A DNA stretch of 64,000 bases from contig JAHHHQ010000048.1 of the NCBI GenBank assembly GCA_019359285.1, positions 96,325 to 160,324 on the forward strand, given 5' to 3'. A program made the translations under genes and the position numbers. This stretch comes from Nodosilinea sp. WJT8-NPBG4 (GTDB taxonomy: Bacteria > Cyanobacteriota > Cyanobacteriia > Phormidesmidales > Phormidesmidaceae). The notes under the pieces are model-generated. The model saw only the letters and a list, made by a program, of their open reading frames with translations. It was not told the DNA's origin and made no database searches. This document shows, piece after piece, positions 9,410-16,807 of this stretch (position 1 is its first letter; each line of letters starts with the position of its first letter).

Positions 9410-9841
9410 CTAGTCGCCGCCAACGCTAATTGGTGTGCCCACAATGTCGGCTCTGGTCAAATTAGAATTGAGAAATGACGCTCCAGTGACCTCAGCAAAG
9501 TAAAGGGATGCCTCGGTTAAATTAGCCTGGTCAAAAGTAGCATTTTCAAGCAGGGCATTGGTCAAAAAGGCGCGGGTGAGGTTGGCACCAGTCAGGTCAG
9601 CACCGCTTAAGTCAGCCCCTTCTAAGTTGGATTCTAGAAGAGTTGCGCCTTCTAGATTGGCATCGCGCAGGTCGGCGCCAATTAGGTGAGACTGGGTTAG
9701 ATCAGCTCCTGACAGATCGCAGCCCTGGCAAAAATTGGTTTCGAGGAGCTGCTGGACATGGGCTGGGTTTTCGGCCTGAGCAGGTAGACCGAGCGCTAAC
9801 GGGATAGCGATCGCGGCCCCAGCGAGTAGAGTAAATTTCAT
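9410..9841 (-). CDS. Exported pentapeptide-repeat protein
   Basis: A 143-residue protein with a clear signal peptide (MKFTLLAGAAIAIPLALG, cleavage likely after AQA) and then about sixteen A(D/N)LxX pentapeptides from residue 42 on (SGADLTQSHLIGADLRDANL). These fold as a right-handed quadrilateral beta-helix. The export signal places it in the periplasm or thylakoid lumen, where cyanobacteria have several such proteins of mostly unknown role. A CxxC pair (CQGC) precedes the repeats. The start has GGAGG upstream. Confidence 0.9.
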   Translation of the reverse strand: MKFTLLAGAAIAIPLALGLPAQAENPAHVQQLLETNFCQGCDLSGADLTQSHLIGADLRDANLEGATLLESNLEGADLSGADLTGANLTRAFLTNALLENATFDQANLTEASLYFAEVTGASFLNSNLTRADIVGTPISVGGD

Positions 9842-10113
9842 GGAGGGATCCTCCGCTATAGGGTGATCAGTGCCAGCGCTATGTTAGTTGGCCCTAGCTG
9901 ACGGGAGTAGCTTGCTATTGCCTCTCAGTTCGCGTGCAGTCTGCTTAAGCAGAGAGAGGAATTGCGTTGCAGCTATACCTAAACTGTATCGGTGGCTTCA
10001 GCCATTGCCATCGGCAGTAAGATAGGTCTTGCGCCTGTGCTACTCCTCGATCGTAGTCCTTTCTTTAAGCCGCTGGGTCAGGATATCCGTACTGTAAAGA
10101 TCGCAATTTACCC

Positions 10114-10518
10114 ATGTTTACTGTTATCCATCAGCTCACCCCTGCCCAGGTTGAGCAGCTTCACCAGATGTATTTGCAGGAATGGTGGAGCAACAAACGC
10201 GACCTAGCCGATGTGTCGCCCCTGCTGGCCAACAGCGACCTACTCTTTGGCCTGTGGGACGAGGAGGCGCAGCGGCTAGCGGGCTTTTGCCGAGTACTGA
10301 CGGACTGGGTGTATCGGGCGATCGTGTTTGATGTAATTGTGGCGGCAGACTATCGCGGCCAAGGGCTAGGGGCCAAGCTGATCGAGCATATTACGACCCA
10401 TCCAAAACTGGCTGCGGTGGAGTGCATCCAGCTCTTTTGCACCCCAGAAATGCAGCCCTTTTACGAAAAGTATGGCTTTGGTCAGGCTGAACAACTGCTG
10501 ATGGTGCGTCCCCGTTGA
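10114..10518 (+). CDS. GNAT-family N-acetyltransferase
   Basis: A 134-residue protein with the acetyl-CoA-binding signature VAADYRGQGLGAKLIEHI (about residues 69-86) and the C-terminal FYEKYGF of GNAT enzymes. The acceptor substrate is not predictable. It stands alone between the pentapeptide gene (divergent) and the TIR gene. Confidence 0.9.
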   Translation: MFTVIHQLTPAQVEQLHQMYLQEWWSNKRDLADVSPLLANSDLLFGLWDEEAQRLAGFCRVLTDWVYRAIVFDVIVAADYRGQGLGAKLIEHITTHPKLAAVECIQLFCTPEMQPFYEKYGFGQAEQLLMVRPR

Positions 10519-10679
10519 GGCAACGCTTCTATTGAGATGTATAGATTAAAGATCAAAAAAACCTGACTTAAACCGTCTTTCGCCAGGCTACATGCTAATT
10601 TAGCAATGATCCGTGTTTTCCCTGAGATCTGAAGACAAAGCAGCAGAATACATCATGGATCCTACATAGGCTAATTGTT

Positions 10680-11861
10680 ATGCCTACTATTTTTCTGTCC
10701 TATGCCCGAAAAGATGGCCAAGCCGCTGTTACCCGCCTAAAAGCAGAACTGGAGCAGGCAGGATTTCAAGTTTGGCGGGATATTGAAGGTATGCGAGGTG
10801 GCACAGCTTGGAGAGATCAGATTGTAGAGGCTATCCATGCTACTGATGCAGTCGTGCTTGTGCTCACTCCATTGGCTGTCAATTCGGAGTATGTCAACTG
10901 GGAGTGGGAAAGTGCTAAGGCTCAAGGAAAAACGGTGATTCCTATTCAAGTTATGACGCTTAATCTGCCACGCAATCTCAAGGAACTTCACTGTCATAAA
11001 CTCATCACTGAGCAAAACTATACCCTGGGCTTTGCATCTCTAATAAGAGACCTACTGACAGCATCAGGCACTTCATATAATACTTTAAGCAATCAACTAG
11101 GACAGTCTTCCAAAGATTGTCCTCTTGAATCCTTGAAAATCAATTTGGATCAAGTAGAAACAGTTAACTCTGATCTAATTTTTGTGGCCAATCTTCAACG
11201 GAAAGGTTACTTAGACGACTCACAAGGAGCTGTCTTCACAAAAATAAAACAGGAAGTCCGTTTCTTGAATAACTGCTTTTTGAGTAACTTCAACTCCAAG
11301 CTAGATCAGCTCTATCTTGAGTCAAGGGCATTGCTAGCAGATTCCAAAATATCCCTCGTAAAGAAAATTGAAGAATTAAAACTCAGCAGCAAGAAGATAA
11401 TAAATCCTGACAACTTGCTGAAATTGAACCAGGAGAGAGACTGCAAGGAGGGTGAGCTCAAAATTCTTCAAAACTTTATTGACGAACTGGAAGATTCAAG
11501 CTTAGTCGCAGCTTGGATAAATGATAAAGCCAAGGCGTTGGCGAAGAAATTTGGCCGAGAAGCACTCGAATCATTTCCTCATATTGGATGCAGCTTAAGT
11601 GATGAAGATATAGGCTATTTTTGCTTCTCAATTTACCAATTCTTAGAACAGATTACTCACTGCCTTAAATGGGGCAAGTATGAAATCCTGGATTCTCCGG
11701 GCATACCCCTTGTGTTAGATTGCAGCGTCTACGAAAAGGCATTCTCTTTGATAAAAGAATGCATTGAGAATGATTTACCTAAGCGCTTTAGCCAAGTTGG
11801 AAAGAGGTTAGCCATCGAATATATTGATTACCTTCTGGGTTGTCTTAAGACATATGAATAA
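10680..11861 (+). CDS. TIR-domain protein with unrecognised helical C-terminus
   Basis: A 393-residue protein. Residues 1-130 form a TIR domain: FLSYARKDG (box 1), FQVWRDIEGMRGGTAW, a loop SEYVNWEWE that carries the Glu expected in NAD-cleaving TIRs, and PIQV before the last strand. Residues about 140-393 are charged and mainly helical, with a coiled-coil-like stretch near 220-265, and match no family I recognise. Bacterial TIR proteins often degrade NAD+ in antiphage defence, with the other domain sensing the trigger. This role is inferred. The gene is visibly richer in A/T than its neighbours, which suggests transfer. No known defence partner is beside it. Confidence 0.85.
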   Translation: MPTIFLSYARKDGQAAVTRLKAELEQAGFQVWRDIEGMRGGTAWRDQIVEAIHATDAVVLVLTPLAVNSEYVNWEWESAKAQGKTVIPIQVMTLNLPRNLKELHCHKLITEQNYTLGFASLIRDLLTASGTSYNTLSNQLGQSSKDCPLESLKINLDQVETVNSDLIFVANLQRKGYLDDSQGAVFTKIKQEVRFLNNCFLSNFNSKLDQLYLESRALLADSKISLVKKIEELKLSSKKIINPDNLLKLNQERDCKEGELKILQNFIDELEDSSLVAAWINDKAKALAKKFGREALESFPHIGCSLSDEDIGYFCFSIYQFLEQITHCLKWGKYEILDSPGIPLVLDCSVYEKAFSLIKECIENDLPKRFSQVGKRLAIEYIDYLLGCLKTYE

Positions 11862-11893
11862 GCCCGACGAGAAGGTCTAGAAAAAATCTTCCT

Positions 11894-12067
11894 CTAAAAA
11901 TCGCGGGGATTGACGTTTCTCCGGTTGTCTTTCTGGATCTCTTGTAAAGCATGGCGAACCTCATCCTCAGATGCTCCATACTGTTTGAGAAGTCTTTCAA
12001 TTTCTGCACTATTGCAGCCTTGCCCCTTCAACTGTCGAGCTTGATTTACAAAGTCATCCCACGGCAT
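11894..12067 (-). CDS. Small hypothetical protein beside the TIR gene
   Basis: A 57-residue, charged, helical protein (MPWDDFVNQARQLKGQGCNS at its start). An alternative TTG start at 12082 exists, but GGAG ten bases before the ATG at 12067 favours this one. It converges with the TIR gene, 32 bases apart. I recognise no family. The pattern EIERLLKQYGASEDEVRHAL could be a small helical binding domain. Confidence 0.5.
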   Translation of the reverse strand: MPWDDFVNQARQLKGQGCNSAEIERLLKQYGASEDEVRHALQEIQKDNRRNVNPRDF

Positions 12068-12214
12068 GATTTTTGGCTCCAAAGCTAAGATCTACCCCCC
12101 TATACAGGTAGAAAAAAATCGATCAGGATTCTAGAAAAACTGAGCGGTTTTTTTTCTCAATCTTTACTGAAGCTTTGAACTTGGGACAGTCTACAAGCTA
12201 ATATCCTTCACAAA

Positions 12215-12388
12215 TCAAGAATTTTGGTAGGATGCCCGATCGCCAGCTTGCTTATCTCGCAAAATCGCATCGGCATCATCGGCACCTCGATCGTAGGACT
12301 CCTTTGCTCTACTAGTTGACGAGTCTGAACTACAACCACGACTCTGATTATCGTCTGATGCCTCTTTGAATCTTGTGTAGGGGCTCAT
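12215..12388 (-). CDS. Small hydrophilic hypothetical protein
   Basis: A 57-residue protein rich in Ser, Asp and Arg (MSPYTRFKEASDDNQSRGCS at its start), with low-complexity character and no membrane segment. The ATG at 12388 has AAGGA upstream at a suitable distance, so the longer frame to 12442 is not favoured. It is probably intrinsically disordered and its function is unknown. It is the second small minus-strand gene after the TIR region. Confidence 0.4.
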   Translation of the reverse strand: MSPYTRFKEASDDNQSRGCSSDSSTSRAKESYDRGADDADAILRDKQAGDRASYQNS

Positions 12389-12559
12389 AATCGCACTTTT
12401 CCTTGGGATGAAATATGAGGTTAGGGAAATTGAGCGACGCACCCTAGTTCATTAGGACCAGTTAAATAGTACATTTGAACTTACTCCTGAGCAAGCTCCT
12501 CTTTACTTCTTTACCAAGGTGTTACGAATACCCCAAGGCTTTAAGTGTTCGGGGATAGC

Positions 12560-13510
12560 TCAACTCTGGTAGGCCAGAACTTTCGGGGGCTGGCATACCA
12601 GTTCCATCGGCTCCTGGGTTCTAGGCTGAACCAGCTTCAACCGAAAGGCATGGAGATGGTAGCCAACGTCTCCTGGGACGGGAACCCTTTCATTCTCAAA
12701 TCCCTCAGGGCAAATCGGCATCCCCCCTACTCCATAGAGTGGATCACCTAGGAGTGGATATCCGGCCGCCGCGAGGTGGATGCGGATTTGGTGAGGGCGT
12801 CCGGTGCGGATGGTGATTTCCACCAGAGTGGAGTCGGGCCTGCGCTGAAGCACTCTGCCATCGCTGTAGGCCGGTAAGCCAGTAGGTGAGGCCGCATACA
12901 CATACCCCAGCGCAGGATGGTCAACCTTGCCGATCGCCGTCGTCAGCGTAAAGGTATCCGGCAAATCGCTGAGGCCAATCAGTGCCAGGTAGGTCTTACG
13001 AATCGGGTGAGGGGCTTGAGGATCGTGGGCCGTTGCAGTAGAGTCTCGCAGCTGACGACTCAGCACCGATCGCGCCAAGGGCGATCGCCCCAAAATCATC
13101 ACCCCTGATGTGCCCCGCCCCAACCGATGCACCGGAATAGGCGGGTTGTCGGGATAGCGCAGCCTGAGCTGGTGCAGCAGTGTATGGGTGAGAAAGCCCC
13201 CGCCAGGCAGCACCGGCAGGCCCGACGGTTTGGCGATCGCCATCAAATCCCCATCCTCGTACAGCACCTCAAACTCCAGCGGTGCCTCCGGCTCCTCCCA
13301 CGGGGGGCGATGGTAGTCCAACCTGTCCCCTGCGCTGAGGCGATCGTCGGAGGCTAGGGCAATGCCGTCTTGGCGAATTTGGCCAGCTGTAATGCGATCG
13401 CGCCATATCGCCCGACTAAAGTTCCTGTAGCGATTGCTATAGAAGTCGAGGACGGAGAGACCGGCTTCGGCGAGGGTAATGCGATCGGTGTAAACCCATC
13501 CTTGATTCAT
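12560..13510 (-). CDS. RluA-family pseudouridine synthase with atypical active site
   Basis: A 316-residue protein with the RluA-family fold: an N-terminal S4-like region (about 1-70) and a catalytic domain (about 80-310) with DLMAIAKPSGLPVLPGG, GRPHQIRIHLA and HPALGYVYA. The usual catalytic motif HRLDxxTSG reads HRLGRGTSG here, so the Asp that attacks the uridine ring is Gly. The codon is GGG in the DNA, so this is not a translation error. From memory, an HRLGRGTSG subfamily exists in plants and cyanobacteria, so this may be a normal subfamily trait. Activity is uncertain. Confidence 0.85.
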   Translation of the reverse strand: MNQGWVYTDRITLAEAGLSVLDFYSNRYRNFSRAIWRDRITAGQIRQDGIALASDDRLSAGDRLDYHRPPWEEPEAPLEFEVLYEDGDLMAIAKPSGLPVLPGGGFLTHTLLHQLRLRYPDNPPIPVHRLGRGTSGVMILGRSPLARSVLSRQLRDSTATAHDPQAPHPIRKTYLALIGLSDLPDTFTLTTAIGKVDHPALGYVYAASPTGLPAYSDGRVLQRRPDSTLVEITIRTGRPHQIRIHLAAAGYPLLGDPLYGVGGMPICPEGFENERVPVPGDVGYHLHAFRLKLVQPRTQEPMELVCQPPKVLAYQS

Positions 13511-13579
13511 ACCAGTTCTATTGTGGGAAGGTCTCCTGAAGACGGTGCATCGCTGCGCGGATGCACCCTACGAGACACC

Positions 13580-14290
13580 TTACACCAACCGCTTCAACCG
13601 CTCCTTCGCATCCGCTCGCAGCTGCTTGACCCGCCGAAACAGTTCCGTTCCTGTGTGAATGTAACTCTCCTCATAGCTCATCGTGAAACGATCCAGCTCA
13701 TCTAAGCCATCCTCCAGCAGCCCTAGGCAGTGGTAAATATCCGCCGCCACCCCCGCCATACTCGCCGGATTTGCCATCGAGTTAAACTTGCTCTGGGCCT
13801 GCTCCAGCCAGGTACGGCCCTGCTCCAAATAGACCATAAATCCCTCCATCAGCTCATCGTCGAAGGGGTCAGCCGACAGCTTACGAATCTCCGTTTTGAG
13901 GGGCGACATGATTTTGCCCAATAGCCTATCCACTGGGCCGTAAACCAGCTTCAGCCAAGCATCTTCCCGAGCCTCAGACGACTGCGTTGCCTCGCGAGCA
14001 TAGCGATACACCGCCTGCATATCCGCCGTGCGCTTCGTCCGATTGGCGGCACTCTCCACTGGGTCAGCGGCCACAAACCCCTGACGCTGCTGGTCGTAAA
14101 TCGTACGCCGCAACGGATCGCCAATGACTTCGTAGGCAATGTTGATGCGAGCAATGCGATCGTGGGACGCCTGATCGCTCTTGCTGTCGGGGTGATACTG
14201 CTTGGCCAGACGACGATAGGCGCGCTTAATTTCCGCCTGGGTCGCCGACTCGTGCACATCGAGGGTTTGGTAGTGGGTCTCGTTTGCCAT
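13580..14290 (-). CDS. J-domain co-chaperone
   Basis: A 236-residue protein with an N-terminal J domain (residues 4-68) including the HPD tripeptide in AKQYHPDSKSD, which stimulates DnaK ATPase. The remainder is helical and lacks the Gly/Phe and zinc-finger regions of DnaJ, so it is a type III J-protein that probably directs DnaK to a special client or site. The gene lies 69 bases downstream of the RluA-family gene's promoter side and on the same strand. Confidence 0.88.
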   Translation of the reverse strand: MANETHYQTLDVHESATQAEIKRAYRRLAKQYHPDSKSDQASHDRIARINIAYEVIGDPLRRTIYDQQRQGFVAADPVESAANRTKRTADMQAVYRYAREATQSSEAREDAWLKLVYGPVDRLLGKIMSPLKTEIRKLSADPFDDELMEGFMVYLEQGRTWLEQAQSKFNSMANPASMAGVAADIYHCLGLLEDGLDELDRFTMSYEESYIHTGTELFRRVKQLRADAKERLKRLV

Positions 14291-14373
14291 AGAGACATTT
14301 TAGGGGAGGGAGGGGGTGGGGGGTAAGGGGTAGGAGGTGGATGGGTGGGGGTAGGGGGTGGATCGGTGAGGGA
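14291..14373. repeat. G-rich imperfect short tandem spacer
   Basis: The gap between two minus-strand genes consists almost wholly of G-rich variants of GGGGTAGGAGGTGGATGGGT. The same style of sequence occurs at 23560-23615, 24657-24690 (C-rich strand) and 60284-60390. Such spacers are common between cyanobacterial genes and have no known coding role. Confidence 0.6.
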
Positions 14374-14823
14374 TTAGGCGAGGGACTGATCCATGAAGGT
14401 TTGCCAGGTAGGGTTGGGTTGCCAGATGCGGTGGAGGTCAGCGATCGCCACAGCCGGATCTATACCTAGGCGGAGCACGCGGTAGAGATAGACAAAGGTG
14501 GCGACGCGCATGTTGAGAGCGCAGTGGACAAAGACCTTAACGTCGCGGTTGCGCTCCATCACCTTAAAAAAAATCTCTAAGTCCGCTGGGGTTGGCGCTT
14601 CCCACACCACCGGAATGTGAAAGTAGGTTATCCCCAAGCTTTTCAGCACTTCTGCTTCGTTAGGAATGGCGTGAGCGGAGGTCGACAGCGCCAGATTCAC
14701 CACGACCGTGTAGCCAGCCTCGGCCACCGCTTTGAACTGCTCTGCGGTGGGTTGCCCAGCGGTGCCCAGGGTAGGCGAAAGCACTAGATAGTTGCGAATG
14801 GCCTGCAAAGCATCAGCGGTCAT
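14374..14823 (-). CDS. Dual-specificity-like phosphatase family protein (CX4R loop)
   Basis: A 149-residue protein with the fold pattern of small tyrosine or dual-specificity phosphatases. GTAGQPTAEQFKAVAEAGYT and VVVNLAL are at the N-terminus, and the P-loop-like HCALNMR is near residue 98. The loop has four residues between Cys and Arg instead of the usual five, a feature I associate with a phosphatase-like subgroup next to DUF442. The catalytic Cys is present, so activity on a phosphorylated substrate is possible. It is divergent from the thioredoxin-like gene, with 61 bases between the two starts. Confidence 0.75.
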   Translation of the reverse strand: MTADALQAIRNYLVLSPTLGTAGQPTAEQFKAVAEAGYTVVVNLALSTSAHAIPNEAEVLKSLGITYFHIPVVWEAPTPADLEIFFKVMERNRDVKVFVHCALNMRVATFVYLYRVLRLGIDPAVAIADLHRIWQPNPTWQTFMDQSLA

Positions 14824-14884
14824 AGCCAGATCCCCCAGTAGGATTCAGTACGATAAAGAAAACTCACCTTGGAGACTTCAACCC

Positions 14885-15466
14885 ATGGCTATGGTGGAAT
14901 CTACCATGCTGCCCCTGGGCACCGCTGCCCCCCACTTTGAACTCAGAGATGTCGTCAGCGGCCAAACCATCAACCTCGGCACGTTTGCCGACGACCGGGC
15001 CCTGCTGGTGATGTTTATCTGCCGCCACTGCCCTTTCGTTAAGCATGTGGAGCAAGAGCTAGCCCGCCTTGGCCGAGACTATGGCCCCAAGGGCGTGGGC
15101 ATCGTCGCCATCAGTGCCAACAGCCTACAAACTCACCCTCAAGATGGTTCAGAACACCTTAAGGCCCAGGCCCAAGATGTGGGCTTCACCTTTCCTTACT
15201 GCTTCGACGAAACCCAGGAGGTTGCCAAGGCTTACACCGCTGCCTGTACCCCTGACTTCTTTGTGTTTGACGAGGCCAAAACCCTGGCCTACCGGGGCCA
15301 GCTCGACGATAGTCGCCCGGGCAACAACCTGCCCGTAACGGGTGCAGATCTGCGGGCGGCGCTAGATGCAGTGCTAGCGGCTGAAGCCATGCCCGGCCAT
15401 CAGAAACCCAGCATTGGCTGCAATATCAAGTGGACGCCAGGCAACGAACCGGACTACTTTGGATAG
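14885..15466 (+). CDS. Thioredoxin-fold (AhpC/TSA-like) redox protein
   Basis: A 193-residue protein with a thioredoxin fold. It has the N-terminal pattern of peroxiredoxin/TlpA-type proteins (PLGTAAPHFELRDVVSGQ), a redox motif CRHC in MFICRHCPFVKHV near residue 43, and the cis-Pro region ACTPDFFVFD. The CxxC suggests thiol-disulfide exchange in the cytosol, as no signal peptide is present. A longer frame reaches 14792, but GGAGA ten bases before the ATG at 14885 sets this start. Confidence 0.85.
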   Translation: MAMVESTMLPLGTAAPHFELRDVVSGQTINLGTFADDRALLVMFICRHCPFVKHVEQELARLGRDYGPKGVGIVAISANSLQTHPQDGSEHLKAQAQDVGFTFPYCFDETQEVAKAYTAACTPDFFVFDEAKTLAYRGQLDDSRPGNNLPVTGADLRAALDAVLAAEAMPGHQKPSIGCNIKWTPGNEPDYFG

Positions 15467-15597
15467 CGCGATCGCCCCCGATCTCCAAACGTCACAGAAT
15501 ACAAAGAAGATCTGGATTATTAAAGGCATCGATCTAAGCTGCAAACACTGGTGCAGAGTTTCGGTTAGAAATCTCGCTCAACGTGTTTGTGAATCCT

Positions 15598-16476
15598 ATG
15601 AGTCGACTGCGGCGGTTTCTCAACTTATGTCTGGTGGGTCTCATAGCGGTGGTGCTACTCCAGGCGATCGGCTGTAGCCCAGCCAAAGTATCCAACCAGC
15701 CCCTGCGACTCACCATAGGGCTAGTGAGCTACGACGACGGCGCGAGCTCGTTAGAAAAATATCAGCGCTTCCAAACCTACCTGGCCGAGCAGCTAAAGGC
15801 GGTCGTTGAGCTAGAGCCGGTGTTCAACGAGATTCGCGCCGTTGAGCAAATTCGTGACGCCAACTGGTCGCTGGTGTTTGCGCCCTCAGGGCTAGCGGCG
15901 ATCGCTATTGCCGAGGCCAACTATCTACCCATCTTCCCCATGCTGGGTGCCCCAAACCAAAAGTCTGTGCTGGTGGTGCGCAACGATAGTCAATTTCAAG
16001 CGCTAGGCGACCTCGCCAACCAAACCCTCGCCCTAGGGGAAGCCGGATCCGCAACAGGCTACTATCTTCCCCTATACGATCTCTACGGCCTCACCCTCAA
16101 GGCTATTGAGTTTGCCTCCACCCCCGCTACGGCACTGGAGTGGATTGCCGACAGCCGAGTGACGGCAGGGGCCATGTCAGAAGACAGCTTCCAGCAATAC
16201 CGCAACGCGTTTGCAGGGAACACCTTCCGCATTTTGCACACCAGCCGAGCCATTCCTCCAGGGGCGGTCTTAATCAGCCCCAATATCGATCGCAACCACC
16301 AGCAGTACCTTGAGCAGGCCATGCAGAATACCCCATCCAACCTCACCGCCGATGCGGGCTACATTCCTAACGCGCCTCCACCCGACCTAAGTCAGCTGAT
16401 CGCCTTAGTCAACAAAGTGCGGCCATTAGAATCTCGCGTCAAAGAGCAGCCTGCGGTGCTAACCCTCGGCTCTTAG
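15598..16476 (+). CDS. PhnD-like substrate-binding lipoprotein
   Basis: A periplasmic binding protein of about 292 residues, of the phosphate/phosphite/phosphonate type (LTIGLVSYDDGASSLEKYQR). A lipoprotein signal with lipobox LQAIGC ends near residue 26, so the mature protein is membrane-tethered. A GTG 15 bases upstream (15583) is an alternative start, and neither has a clear ribosome-binding site. No permease or ATPase gene is adjacent, so it may serve a distant transporter or act as a sensor input. The substrate is not predictable from sequence. Confidence 0.82.
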   Translation: MSRLRRFLNLCLVGLIAVVLLQAIGCSPAKVSNQPLRLTIGLVSYDDGASSLEKYQRFQTYLAEQLKAVVELEPVFNEIRAVEQIRDANWSLVFAPSGLAAIAIAEANYLPIFPMLGAPNQKSVLVVRNDSQFQALGDLANQTLALGEAGSATGYYLPLYDLYGLTLKAIEFASTPATALEWIADSRVTAGAMSEDSFQQYRNAFAGNTFRILHTSRAIPPGAVLISPNIDRNHQQYLEQAMQNTPSNLTADAGYIPNAPPPDLSQLIALVNKVRPLESRVKEQPAVLTLGS

Positions 16477-16807
16477 CCGTAGACACTGCGCCCGTAAATC
16501 CTTTGCCTATCGCCTTTGTCGAGATTTTTAAGGCATGAGTTGTGAGCCGGCGCGAGGTCTATCCGTAGGCTAGAATTAGGGCCAAAGCTACTTTCTGAGG
16601 GACATCGTTCACCGCATAGTTTGCTGGTGTTTTGCTGTTAAAACGGCTGCTAAAACGATAGATCTCAGGTGTAGGGGTGCATGCTATACCATCATCACCG
16701 TCCGGGAGGCCTTTAGGAATCGCCGCCATGGGGTGAAGTTCACGGTAGTTAACCGCTCGGTCCGTTAGCTGTTTAGACGTCTCTAGCAACCCTTGGAGCT
16801 GACTCGT

